Assembly (NCBI GenBank): GCA_039180865.1 | Contig: JBCDCZ010000141.1 | Location: 1 to 11,432 of the forward strand | Source: JBCDCU01 sp039180865 | GTDB lineage: Bacteria; Pseudomonadota; Alphaproteobacteria; Rhizobiales; JACESI01 | Length of the DNA stretch: 11,432 bases | Reading direction: 5' to 3' | Shown here: positions 1 to 7,117 of the stretch, piece after piece | Layout of the letters: each line of letters opens with the position of its first letter | Numbering within the stretch: the stretch's first letter is position 1 | Program-made: the position numbers and the translations under genes | The notes under the pieces: model-generated | Databases searched by the model: none | What the model was told of the DNA's origin: nothing | The model's input: the letters and a program-made list of their open reading frames with translations, nothing else

Positions 1-391
1 CGAATGGTATTTCGATGGGCAGGTCCTGCATGTCACCCCTTCGCAAGCATCGGTCTCACGGTTGCTGACATTAAACGTTGTCTCATTTCAGCGTCTGGTA
101 GACGGCTTGCGCGCGCTTGAGATTTATGACGACCGCTTTCCAATCAAGCCAACGCCGGGTGCCGACGTGGCACTTGTTACCGGTCCACCACGCTTTGTCG
201 GCCTCGTCGAAAACGCTATGACAGCGCTTGCGGAAACAAGGCCAACATTAAATGTGGCGCCCGCTGTACAGACGTCTTTGGCCAGTCAACCTATAAAGCC
301 GCTTGTTATTTACAGGGGCTCAAATGTTCAAATTCTTCGCGGTGAGCCGGTTCCATCTCAAAGCGAAACGGATAAAAACAACTCTGAGTAA
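1..391 (+). CDS. sctC: Secretin N-terminal subunit (SctC/RhcC1-like), 3' end only
   Basis: The reading frame is open from base 2, so the gene begins upstream of the window. The 129 visible codons cover the end of a secretin N0 domain and an N1 domain. The stretch EWYFDGQVLHV matches the usual SctC pattern (W-Y-x-D-G-x-x-L-x-V), and DDRFPIK followed by VTGPPRFVGLVENA matches the conserved 'RFP ... SGPPRYVELV' element of N1. SctC forms the outer-membrane ring of the injectisome. The frame stops at 391, shortly after N1, with a polar tail (SQSETDKNNSE). No secretin beta-barrel domain follows in any frame before the next gene. In rhizobia the secretin is divided between RhcC1 (NolW) and RhcC2, and this gene fits the RhcC1 type. 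A C-terminally truncated pseudogene is the alternative. Family assignment is firm; the split-gene reading is inferred. Confidence 0.82.
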   Translation, partial: EWYFDGQVLHVTPSQASVSRLLTLNVVSFQRLVDGLRALEIYDDRFPIKPTPGADVALVTGPPRFVGLVENAMTALAETRPTLNVAPAVQTSLASQPIKPLVIYRGSNVQILRGEPVPSQSETDKNNSE

Positions 392-792
392 ATTTGTCGC
401 AGTATTACACGTTTGCCTGGCACAAATTGCTACTCTGAAACCTCGATATTGATGCCCAATTTGCGATTTGCTCGAATTCAACAGATAAAGACACGATATC
501 TAAAACGTTGTTTTAAAAACGATAATTGAAGCGCCTCTTCTCAGCGCGCCGATGGTCCGTTCATATTTTCCGCCAGCAGGAAAACAAACCTCTCACTCTT
601 TTTTAGAGCGCATATTGAGCCGCTCAGCAGCCAGAAACCGGCTTTCCAACGACCACTCATTTATCCCGTCAGGTTCTCGCAAGGTTGCAACCATAGCCTT
701 CATCCTAGCGAAGAGCCCACGCGAGTTCTGCTCTCCGCCGGTTGGTTTGGAAACAGGTCAATCTACACGAGTAACAAACAGTGGAGATTGGA
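392..792. other. Non-coding leader between sctC-type gene and secreted-protein cluster
   Basis: About 400 bases without a convincing gene. An open frame at 552-806 overlaps the regulatory element and the next ribosome binding site, and its product has no recognisable character. The region holds the tts-box-like element at 665-697, a small perfect inverted repeat (TAAAAC-GTT-GTTTTA, 501-515), and a weak sigma70-like pair (TTGCGA 461-466, GATAAA 484-489, 17-base spacer). I see no intrinsic terminator after the secretin gene. Confidence 0.6.
665..697 (+). promoter_or_regulatory. tts-box-like element upstream of secreted-protein cluster
   Basis: The core GTCAGGTTCTCGCAAGG (668-684) agrees with the rhizobial tts box as I remember it (GTCAG-n-TT-n-TCG-n-AAGC), differing only at the last base. 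It includes a perfect 10-base palindrome, GGTTGCAACC (683-692), and ends with TAGC at 694-697. It lies about 95 bases upstream of the ATG at 793, in non-coding DNA and in the right orientation. In rhizobia the two-component-type regulator TtsI binds these boxes and activates T3SS and nop genes. The consensus is recalled and was not searched; no TtsI gene is in the window. Confidence 0.55.
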
Positions 793-1047
793 ATGGCGGA
801 AGGTGACGCGATTACACCCATTGATACCACGACCGGAACGGGAGCGGATGGCGTCAATGCGGTGGGAGTTACTGGAGAGTTGGAAGACGTAGAGTTGGCC
901 GATCCTGCCGATGAAGCAGCGTTCAAAGACGCTGTTCTAACCCAAAGCCTTCTGGCGGGTACGTTCATTCTCAGCGATTTGACGAACAGTCAGGCACGCG
1001 ATGCTTCTGATTTGCTTGAAAATGCAGAAGTCGGTCCTGGTGGTTAA
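793..1047 (+). CDS. Small cysteine-free protein, probable T3SS substrate, function unknown
   Basis: The product is 84 aa. The ATG at 793 is chosen because GGAG (783-786) sits six bases before it; an in-frame GTG at 781 has no such site. The N-terminal half is rich in Thr, Gly, Asp and Val and looks unstructured. The C-terminal half (about residues 36-78, from ADPADEAAFKDAVL onward) looks helical. There is no cysteine, no signal peptide and no membrane segment, and the protein is acidic. It is the first gene after the tts-box-like element and is followed 36 bases later by the 476-aa gene. Size and context would suit an inner-rod (SctI), needle or small Nop-type substrate, and the D-E-A-A-F-K-D-A-V run loosely resembles the N-terminal helix of SctI proteins. 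I do not recognise the family. Confidence 0.7.
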   Translation: MAEGDAITPIDTTTGTGADGVNAVGVTGELEDVELADPADEAAFKDAVLTQSLLAGTFILSDLTNSQARDASDLLENAEVGPGG

Positions 1048-1083
1048 AGCCAAATTTTAAATGCAGAAAGAGGAGTATAGAAA

Positions 1084-2514
1084 ATGGTAAATCCAGTTTC
1101 GGCCGGGGCAAGCGATGGACCCGACCTTGGTGGGTCAACAGCCTTCAGGTCTGACATCGTTAAGACGGCAGCAGCTTTTGAAGACGTATTGAGGACGCAG
1201 GAGGCTGATGGCTCGTACCTCTTGGGCAGCGATGCGTATCTCACAGGTCAGTTGCTCAACAAAAAATTAGATGACGCAGGCGTTGATTTTTTCGGAAATA
1301 ACGCCGCCAACCTGACGCCTGAAGGCTATCAGTTCCTCACAAACGTCAAGGTGACGCATTTCCAAAACCAAGCCCAGGCAAGCAGCGGTGCGTCTACGGA
1401 CCAGGGGCTGGATACAGCGCGCTTCCTGCAGGTGGCTTTTGGTTTACCCACATCAGCACCGGCGGCAACGACCGATAACGGTGCTGCTCAGTTGGTGAGC
1501 AATACAGAAGCGCCCGGAACAGCGGGGGACAGCAGCATCGGCGATACGCTTGCAGCCGTCTCCGGGTATCTTGAAGATGCGGGGTCGGGCTCCGTACCGT
1601 CCCGTTTGACCAACATCAGTCTTGCGCTCGATTCGCTCATCGACCTTGCAAATGGCGGTGGCACGCCGAGCTCAAACGCGGCCACTTTGGCTTCCACAGC
1701 AATTTCCACGACAAGCGCAGCACTTGAAAATCCGCCGAACACCAGCAGCACACTTACCGACACAACTGGCTTGTTGGGAGATGCAATTGCTGAATCGGCA
1801 TTCACGACTTACCAGGATGCGGCTGTGGGAGCGGCCTCAAATCCAAGCAATAGTGCAACGAGCACTGACACGGACGGTTATGCGATCCCGACGGGTGTTC
1901 CCGAAATTGTTGATGGTGGATCAAACTACGCGATCGATGGGGATAGCGGTGTCAGCATTGAAGCGACTGATTTCAGCGGCACGATTGAAATCGATGAAAC
2001 TGCGGACGGCGAACGTCAGATTACGTTTGACGGTGAAGGGACGGCAACGTTCACGCTTGACGACAATACCACCATTCCGTCTGCCGACTTTGCCTCTCAA
2101 ACGGATGTTCCGGCAGGTGAAGAAATTGTTGCCGATATCAGTGATCTTTCAAGTGTCCTTGATGCGCTGAAGCCGTTTGCTTTGGCTCTCGGAGAGGCCG
2201 GCACCAGCGTTCTTGGCAACACGCCTGAGAACAGAGAGTTCCTGCAGGCAACCTCTGCCTTGATAGATCAATTGACGGAAACGACAGCGACTTTGGCTGC
2301 AGCACTTGACCCTGCAAGTGTCGGAGAATCCGGCATCACCCGGGGTGAATTGGCCGCAACGCTGACAGAACTGGACGAACTGGTGGAGGGATCAATCGGC
2401 ATCCTACCCCCATCAGAGGCCACATTTGAGACAGTTGAAGCCCTGATTGTTGCCGGACAGTCTCTTCTGCCACTTCTCAGCCCTAGCGAAGCAACAGATA
2501 CGGTCATTGCATAA
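1084..2514 (+). CDS. 476-aa cysteine-free, acidic, Ser/Thr/Ala-rich probable secreted protein
   Basis: The start is well supported by AGGAG at 1071-1075, eight bases from the ATG. Three regions are visible. Residues 20-120 look helical (AAFEDVLRTQEADGSYLLG, FLTNVKVTHFQNQ). Residues 120-290 are low complexity and rich in Ser, Thr, Ala, Asn and Gly, with a short beta-like block near 290-335 (SGTIEIDE, RQITFDGEG, TATFTLDD). Residues 350-476 are helical and hydrophobic but not membrane-spanning (SSVLDALKPFALALGEAG, ATSALIDQLTETTATLAAAL). There is no cysteine, no tryptophan and no Sec signal. Such composition, beside short T3SS genes and after a tts-box-like element, suggests an exported injectisome component such as a tip or translocator-type protein, or an effector. 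I do not recognise the family. An overlapping Arg-rich open frame (1622-2170) is a shadow. Confidence 0.75.
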   Translation: MVNPVSAGASDGPDLGGSTAFRSDIVKTAAAFEDVLRTQEADGSYLLGSDAYLTGQLLNKKLDDAGVDFFGNNAANLTPEGYQFLTNVKVTHFQNQAQASSGASTDQGLDTARFLQVAFGLPTSAPAATTDNGAAQLVSNTEAPGTAGDSSIGDTLAAVSGYLEDAGSGSVPSRLTNISLALDSLIDLANGGGTPSSNAATLASTAISTTSAALENPPNTSSTLTDTTGLLGDAIAESAFTTYQDAAVGAASNPSNSATSTDTDGYAIPTGVPEIVDGGSNYAIDGDSGVSIEATDFSGTIEIDETADGERQITFDGEGTATFTLDDNTTIPSADFASQTDVPAGEEIVADISDLSSVLDALKPFALALGEAGTSVLGNTPENREFLQATSALIDQLTETTATLAAALDPASVGESGITRGELAATLTELDELVEGSIGILPPSEATFETVEALIVAGQSLLPLLSPSEATDTVIA

Positions 2515-2572
2515 ACCTTAGAACGGTTAATGCAATCAACAGTCAAAGCGAAAGCAAAAAAGGAATTTTACA

Positions 2573-2848
2573 ATGTCAAATCTAGGATCATTCTCAGGTT
2601 TAACAAACCCTGCAGAAACAGCAGCCCTCAGTTCGGAATTGAACGCCGGCACCCAGAGCGTTGTCGATGAGGCGGCAGCTCAGGCAACAAACAATTCCGC
2701 ATCAAGCGAAGCCGATTTCGAAGGCATCCTCGCGGAACTGACAGCCAGCTTTAAGACCGCACAGATCAGGAACCTTCGCGTCAACAAACTGATGGTCGAA
2801 GAGGGCACAATCCTGAAAGCCGCTGGTAAAGAGCCTAACCCGAAATAG
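2573..2848 (+). CDS. 91-aa cysteine-free protein; candidate needle or rod subunit
   Basis: AAGGAA (2560-2565) precedes the ATG with suitable spacing. The 91-aa product has a polar, Ser/Asn/Ala-rich N-terminal half (MSNLGSFSGLTNPAET) and a helical C-terminal half (FEGILAELTASFKTAQ, then NLRVNKLMVEEGTILKAAG). Needle proteins (SctF, rhizobial NopA) are short, cysteine-free and have a conserved C-terminal helix. This protein shares the size, the MSN-type start and the helical end, but lacks a sequence match I can defend. It is the last gene before a strong terminator, a position that would suit a highly expressed structural subunit. SctI (rod) is an equal alternative. The gene itself is convincing; the function is inferred. 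Confidence 0.7.
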   Translation: MSNLGSFSGLTNPAETAALSSELNAGTQSVVDEAAAQATNNSASSEADFEGILAELTASFKTAQIRNLRVNKLMVEEGTILKAAGKEPNPK

Positions 2849-2875
2849 GGTCCATATCGAAAACCAACGAAAAAG

Positions 2876-2904
2876 AAAAACGCGATCCAGACGGTCGCGT
2901 TTTT
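2876..2904 (+). terminator. Intrinsic terminator after the 91-aa gene
   Basis: A perfect 10-bp stem, AAAAACGCGA (2876-2885) with TCGCGTTTTT (2895-2904), can be extended inward by a T-G and a C-G pair to leave a five-base loop. The 3' arm ends in a run of five T. It lies 27 bases after the stop at 2848 and closes the 793-2848 cluster. The A-rich left flank means it might also act weakly on the other strand. Confidence 0.85.
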
Positions 2905-2978
2905 CCCGTGACACTTATCTCTCATTTTCAGATTGCGCATCAATGGAACAGTAAAAGAGAAATTCGGGGGAAACGAAA

Positions 2979-4040
2979 ATGGATGAGAATCCTCAGTTCA
3001 CCATAACGGTTATCGAAGGGGCGTATGCGGGTGTTGGCAAGACCATCTTTCAGGACAAGATAAGCTTGGGATCCTCGAGTTCCGCAGACCTGGTGATCAA
3101 GGATTTAGGCATAGCGGACGCGCACGTATCTATTGAGATTATAGATCAGGAATTTGACGTCGTCGCTCTTTCGGACGACGTGGAAATCGTCGGCATCGGC
3201 TTAATGAACAAAGGCGACGCTTGCACGACGGAAGCGCCGTTTGTCCTCAAAATAGGAAGCGCAAAAATCGTCGTGTCACCTGTAGACATTGGCCCGAAGC
3301 ACGTAACCGAAGACGGCTCATTCGAGGATATCCAATCCATTCCGATCGAAGCAAAAAAACGCCAAATCGGATCATGGCAGGCGATGATCGCCATTCCGGT
3401 ATTAGCGCTCATTCTCCTTGCTTTCAGTGTTGTTGAGATCTTATCCACGAAAGACAATACAACACCGCTTTTTTCGTCGGATGGGTCTCCGATTGAGTTT
3501 GATAAAAGCAGCATCTCCCAAGCGAAAAACGCTGGCTTAGGGTCTGGCAATTTGGATCCGTCACCAGCGGCACAGCCAGATGGAGACTTAAAGCAGGCAT
3601 CCTTTGATGCGCCCGCTACAACGGATGACTCGCCTGTCGGGGCGTCTGCGGTGCTCGAGCCACTCCGCGACCTCAAGGCCAAACTCATTGAAACCGGGGT
3701 CAAGCACGTCGACCTTGAGGCGGGAAATGAAACCATCGTCGCGAGTGGTTCAGTCCTGAAAGAAGACTATCAGAATTGGCGCGATGTTCAGCAATGGTTT
3801 GACGTCGAATACGGGCGCCGAATAACCCTGATCCCGAAAACGACTGTCAGCGAAAATGAAGTGAAGATGGAACTGCCAAAGATCGAGGCGATCTGGATGG
3901 GTGAGCGGCCACATATCATTATGAACGGCGACAAATACATTGAAGGCCGTGCACTCACCGACGAATGGCGGATCAAGAGCATCCAGAAATCGAAGGTGAT
4001 TTTCACCTATCGCGGTGAGCCGGTCGAGATCGGCTACTAG
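2979..4040 (+). CDS. sctD: T3SS inner-membrane ring protein SctD (FHA-like)
   Basis: The product is 353 aa, with GGGGGA (2966-2971) before the ATG. Residues 6-103 form an FHA-like cytoplasmic domain: ISLGSSSSADLVIKD corresponds to the G-x-x-x-x-x-D-x-x-I core strand, followed by ADAHVSIEI. One transmembrane segment follows at about 132-154 (MIAIPVLALILLAFSVVEI). Residues 155-225 are a Ser/Pro/Asp-rich linker, and residues 230-353 form the periplasmic ring-building part. The end, IEAIWMGERPHIIMNGDKY then ALTDEWRIKSIQ, resembles the closing domain of SctD/YscD proteins. SctD forms the outer circle of the inner-membrane ring and contacts the secretin. The gene is first in the sctD-X-Y-V unit, after a terminator; I see no clear promoter in the 74 bases between. 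Rhizobial RhcD (Y4yQ) is likewise encoded next to RhcV. Confidence 0.88.
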   Translation: MDENPQFTITVIEGAYAGVGKTIFQDKISLGSSSSADLVIKDLGIADAHVSIEIIDQEFDVVALSDDVEIVGIGLMNKGDACTTEAPFVLKIGSAKIVVSPVDIGPKHVTEDGSFEDIQSIPIEAKKRQIGSWQAMIAIPVLALILLAFSVVEILSTKDNTTPLFSSDGSPIEFDKSSISQAKNAGLGSGNLDPSPAAQPDGDLKQASFDAPATTDDSPVGASAVLEPLRDLKAKLIETGVKHVDLEAGNETIVASGSVLKEDYQNWRDVQQWFDVEYGRRITLIPKTTVSENEVKMELPKIEAIWMGERPHIIMNGDKYIEGRALTDEWRIKSIQKSKVIFTYRGEPVEIGY

Positions 4041-4095
4041 GGGGTCGCCGCCGCCGTCTGTTCGTATTAGCCAAACGATTCCTCGGGTGATTTGA

Positions 4096-4476
4096 ATGTC
4101 GCAAATCAAACCAATACCGGAGATCCGGTCAGACTCGAATGTTGTTCCGCTTCGCCGCCAGGAGCCTCCCATCCCGGACTGGGAGCCCGCAAAACTCGAC
4201 ACCGACCTTGAGTTTGTCGCGCGGCAGGTTCTCGCGGAACTCCATGAGAGCGTTGCGATACAGGATCGGTTCGAGGCTTTCCTCGCCCCGGCTCTTTTGA
4301 AACCACACGCGCTAAAAATGGAAACCGTCAGAAACCGTCTGGCCGAACTGGTTCTTGTGCTTGAGGGGGAAGACCGCCGCGATCGAACGGCACGTGTCGC
4401 GAAAGCCGTACTGTCCGCTGACCTGCAGCGACTGAGTTATCTGAAACATCAGCGGGATGTGTTCATCGAGGTTTAG
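4096..4476 (+). CDS. sctX: SctX-like early T3SS substrate (YscX family candidate)
   Basis: The product is 126 aa. The order SctX-like, SctY-like, SctV equals yscX-yscY-lcrD of Yersinia, with nearly the same lengths (YscX 122, YscY 114, LcrD about 704 aa, from memory). The N-terminal 45 residues are proline- and charge-rich and probably flexible; residues 45-126 are helical. Against YscX as I recall it, the segment F-x-AP...H-x-L...R-x-x-L-x-x-L...RL...V (from FEAFLAPALLKPHALK to the final IEV) can be laid over the YscX C-terminal part. In the Ysc system YscX is exported early, binds YscY, and with it is needed at the SctV gate. The call rests mainly on order, size and a weak match. The gene follows sctD by 55 bases and precedes sctY by five. 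The ribosome binding site is weak. Confidence 0.6.
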   Translation: MSQIKPIPEIRSDSNVVPLRRQEPPIPDWEPAKLDTDLEFVARQVLAELHESVAIQDRFEAFLAPALLKPHALKMETVRNRLAELVLVLEGEDRRDRTARVAKAVLSADLQRLSYLKHQRDVFIEV

Positions 4477-4481
4477 CTATC

Positions 4482-4832
4482 ATGGCAATTCAACACAACG
4501 ATCTCGTCCGCAGTCTGGCATTCATCTATATGCGCCACGGCTATCACAGACGCGCAAAAGCGCTGTTTGAACTCCTCGTGAAAAGTGACCCCGACGACAT
4601 CCATATACGTCTTTCGCTTGCCAGCGTTTTAGTGAAATGCGGCAGGGCAGGGAGCGCACTTGAGGTCTTGATGCCTTTGGAGAACAACGTGCTGGAGGAT
4701 CAAGCGCGTAAGTTTTTCTCCCTCGTCATGAGCGAAGCGCTACAGCAGTTGGGACGTTTGAATGAGGCGCGCCAGTTCTTTGACCAATACCGCGCGAACG
4801 GGACCGCCCACTCCGTCAAGGTGGCACCATGA
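4482..4832 (+). CDS. sctY: TPR-like T3SS chaperone SctY
   Basis: The product is 116 aa and made of TPR-like helix pairs: LAFIYMRHGYHRRAKALFEL at about residues 11-30, IRLSLASVLVKCGRAGSALE at about 46-66, and VMSEALQQLGRLNEARQFFD at about 85-104. Each shows the TPR pattern of small residues and a G-x-x-x-x-A turn. YscY-type proteins have this fold, hold YscX in the cytoplasm and bind SctV. The gene directly precedes sctV, and its TGA overlaps the sctV ATG (ATGA, 4829-4832), so translation is probably coupled. CGAGG (4467-4471), inside the end of the preceding gene, can serve as ribosome binding site. Rhizobial Y4yS, a TPR protein encoded next to RhcV, is a possible counterpart. Confidence 0.75.
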   Translation: MAIQHNDLVRSLAFIYMRHGYHRRAKALFELLVKSDPDDIHIRLSLASVLVKCGRAGSALEVLMPLENNVLEDQARKFFSLVMSEALQQLGRLNEARQFFDQYRANGTAHSVKVAP

Positions 4833-6928
4833 TCCTGAAGCACATCAAAACGTTCCTGCTCCGTATTCCTGAAAGTCAGGACCTCGCCATCGCGTTTGTG
4901 TTGGTGTTGGCGATCTCCTTGATGGTTGTTCCGATGCCGACCGTTCTGGTGGACGTTCTGATCGGGTTCAACTTCGGTATCGCGATCTTACTCCTGATGA
5001 CGGGGATTTACCTTCAAACGCCACTCCAGCTTTCGACACTGCCTGGAATGGTTCTGATCTCAACCATTTTCAGGCTGGCGCTTTCAATCACGACAACACG
5101 GCTCATTCTGAGTGAGGGGGATGCCGGCGCGATCGTGCGAACATTCGGCGAATTCGTGGTCGCCGGAAACATTGTGGTCGGTCTGGTAATCTTTCTCGTG
5201 ATTACCGTGGTGCAGTTCATCGTGATTGCAAAGGGCTCTGAACGGGTTGCCGAAGTCAGTGCCCGTTTCACGCTTGATGCCTTGCCCGGCAAGCAGATGA
5301 GTATTGATGCCGAATTGCGCAATGGCGACATCGACAACGATGTGGCGGCTGAAAAACGCCGCCTTCTTGAACGCGAAAGTCAGCTTTATGGCTCAATGGA
5401 CGGTGCCATGAAGTTTGTAAAGGGCGACGCCATTGCCGGATTGGTCATTACGGCCGTCAACCTGGTGGGTGGTTTTTTAATTGGCACGACCCAACTTGGC
5501 CTTCCGTTTTCCGAGGCAATACACGAATATTCGCTCCTCACAGTTGGGGATGCGCTGATCTCACAAATACCCGCGCTCCTCCTGTCCATCACGGCGGCAA
5601 CTGTGGTTACCCGGGTTTCGAGTGAGACGAAGCAAAACCTCGGTCAGGATATCGGCCGGCAGCTGTTTTCAGATTATCGCGCCTTGCTCTTAGCCGGTGC
5701 GACTCTCGGCTTTATGGCGTTTCTTCCAGGCTTCCCAACGGGAATTCTTATCGGCCTGGGCGTCGTGTTCGCGGTGGCGAGTTTCTTGCGGAAGCGGATA
5801 GCAGCTAAGGCCCTTATGGATGAGATGGAATCGGCACAGGATACAGATGCCGAGGATATCGTTGAGGCGCTGCCACCTGCCGGAAAAGCCAAGGCGTTGC
5901 TCGTTTCTCCCGATCCCCACGCCGTCTTAAAACTGGTTCTTTCAAAAGATCTTGGAGCACGGATAACCGAGCCGGTTATGCAGCCCTATCTCGATGTTGT
6001 GAAACGCAAAACCGAGCAGCAACTGGGCATCTCTCCCCCTGACGTTGCCTATGCGCTCGATGAAGGCCTTCAACCCGCAATGTTTCGCATCGACCTCGAG
6101 GGCGTCCCGTTGTTAACGAACGAAGCGCCGCTCGACAAACTCCATTATCTCGACGAGAGAAAGCACCTCGAGTTGATGGACATTCCATTTGAGCCGACGG
6201 CAGACGATATTGGTGGTGTCTGGGTTGATGCATCACATGCCAAGACACTTTCAGACGCAGGCGCGAATTACCTGAATTGCCCGCAAATCATTGCCGACAG
6301 ATTGTTGAAGATGATCATGAAGAATGCGTCTTCCTTTCTCGGGATTCAGGAAACGCGGGAACTCATGGCCGATTTGTCTCAAGAATATGGGGAACTGGTT
6401 GGCGAGGTCTTGCGCACGACCCCGGTTCAAAAAATCGCCGACGTCTTGCGTCGTCTACTGGATGAACGCATCTCCATCGTCAATATGCGCCTGATCCTGG
6501 AGGCGCTTGCCGAGTGGGGTGAAAAAGAGAACGATGTGATCCTGCTCACCGAATATGTGCGTTCCTCGCTCAAACGTCAGATATGCCACACACATTGTGA
6601 CGAACGCCATGTGGTTTCGGGCTTCATCCTTGAACAAGGCGTTGAGAGAGCCGTCCGCCAGGCGGTGCAACAAACAACTGTTGGCGGGTATCTCGTTCTT
6701 GATGACCAGAGCTCGGAGCTGTTTTGCGCTGAGGTGCGAAAACATCTGGCGCGCGTATCCGACAGGGACGTTAAGACAGTCATCATGACATCGCTTGATA
6801 TCAGGCGGCATATTCGAAACCTTCTGGCGCGTAATGGTCTGGATGTACCCGTTCTCTCATTTCAGGACCTGGCGGATGGTTTCGTTGCCCAGCCACTCGA
6901 TACAATCAAGCTGAAAGGTGTCGGCTAG
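4829..6928 (+). CDS. sctV: T3SS export gate protein SctV (FHIPEP/LcrD/HrcV family)
   Basis: The product is 699 aa, the usual length for the family, and appears intact. The N-terminal half holds about seven or eight membrane helices (for example AIAFVLVLAISLMVV near residue 21 and GNIVVGLVIFLVITVVQFIV near 113). The family signature lies at about residues 139-162 and includes SARFTLDALPGKQMSID. The cytoplasmic part (about 350-699) keeps typical closing motifs: DVKTVIMTSLDIRRHIRNLL, then VLSFQDL and QPLDTIKL. SctV forms a nonameric ring below the export channel, where its cytoplasmic domain receives chaperone-substrate complexes and SctX/SctY. Four cysteines sit in the cytoplasmic domain, unlike the cysteine-free neighbours. 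It is the last gene of the sctD-X-Y-V unit; the other export-apparatus genes and the ATPase must lie outside the window. Confidence 0.97.
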   Translation: MILKHIKTFLLRIPESQDLAIAFVLVLAISLMVVPMPTVLVDVLIGFNFGIAILLLMTGIYLQTPLQLSTLPGMVLISTIFRLALSITTTRLILSEGDAGAIVRTFGEFVVAGNIVVGLVIFLVITVVQFIVIAKGSERVAEVSARFTLDALPGKQMSIDAELRNGDIDNDVAAEKRRLLERESQLYGSMDGAMKFVKGDAIAGLVITAVNLVGGFLIGTTQLGLPFSEAIHEYSLLTVGDALISQIPALLLSITAATVVTRVSSETKQNLGQDIGRQLFSDYRALLLAGATLGFMAFLPGFPTGILIGLGVVFAVASFLRKRIAAKALMDEMESAQDTDAEDIVEALPPAGKAKALLVSPDPHAVLKLVLSKDLGARITEPVMQPYLDVVKRKTEQQLGISPPDVAYALDEGLQPAMFRIDLEGVPLLTNEAPLDKLHYLDERKHLELMDIPFEPTADDIGGVWVDASHAKTLSDAGANYLNCPQIIADRLLKMIMKNASSFLGIQETRELMADLSQEYGELVGEVLRTTPVQKIADVLRRLLDERISIVNMRLILEALAEWGEKENDVILLTEYVRSSLKRQICHTHCDERHVVSGFILEQGVERAVRQAVQQTTVGGYLVLDDQSSELFCAEVRKHLARVSDRDVKTVIMTSLDIRRHIRNLLARNGLDVPVLSFQDLADGFVAQPLDTIKLKGVG

Positions 6929-6937
6929 CCAAAGCAG

Positions 6938-7117
6938 TCACGCCAGCTCCTTCGGAAAGATCGCCTTCACGTGTGAAAGCGCCTCAGGGTGGCTGTCGGG
7001 TCGGCGCATGTCCTGTGAAAAGTCTCTTGCATCACCCCATCGCTGATCCCTTGGCGTCGAACCAAATACCGGTTTCAGCAAGCTAAGCCCCCCTTTCTTG
7101 CAACTAAGTTTGCTTTG
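6938..7117 (-). pseudogene. Possible 3' remnant of an unidentified gene
   Basis: On the minus strand a frame is open from 7117 to a TGA at 6940-6938 (59 codons). Its last 40 or so residues read like a normal protein end: LLKPVFGSTPRDQRWGDA, then DFSQDMRRPDSHPEA and VKAIFPKELA. Third codon positions near the end are mostly G or C. No credible start exists: the first ATG (7009) gives only 24 aa, and a stop lies just upstream at 7120-7118. It is tail-to-tail with sctV, ten bases away. I cannot name the family. It may be a leftover from insertion of the T3SS locus or a rearrangement, or a chance open stretch. Confidence 0.33.

Noticed and set aside
417..430. Sigma54-like promoter (TGGCAC ... TTGC) after the secretin gene
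   Set aside because: GG (419-420) and GC (429-430) are separated by 8 bases; the sigma54 -24/-12 spacing needs 10.
552..806. 84-codon open frame upstream of the first small gene
   Set aside because: It covers the tts-box-like element and overlaps the ribosome binding site and start of the 793 gene; its composition is basic and disordered with no family character.
1622..2170. 182-codon Arg-rich open frame inside the 476-aa gene
   Set aside because: Arg/Thr/Leu-rich shadow of a Ser/Thr/Ala-rich gene in another frame; no ribosome binding site of its own.
3146..3736. 196-codon minus-strand open frame
   Set aside because: Antisense shadow of sctD; SctD domain content on the + strand is clear.
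6962..6981. Near-palindrome CGCCTTCACGTGTGAAAGCG as a terminator for sctV
   Set aside because: No T-run follows, the loop would be too small, and it lies inside the possible minus-strand gene remnant.
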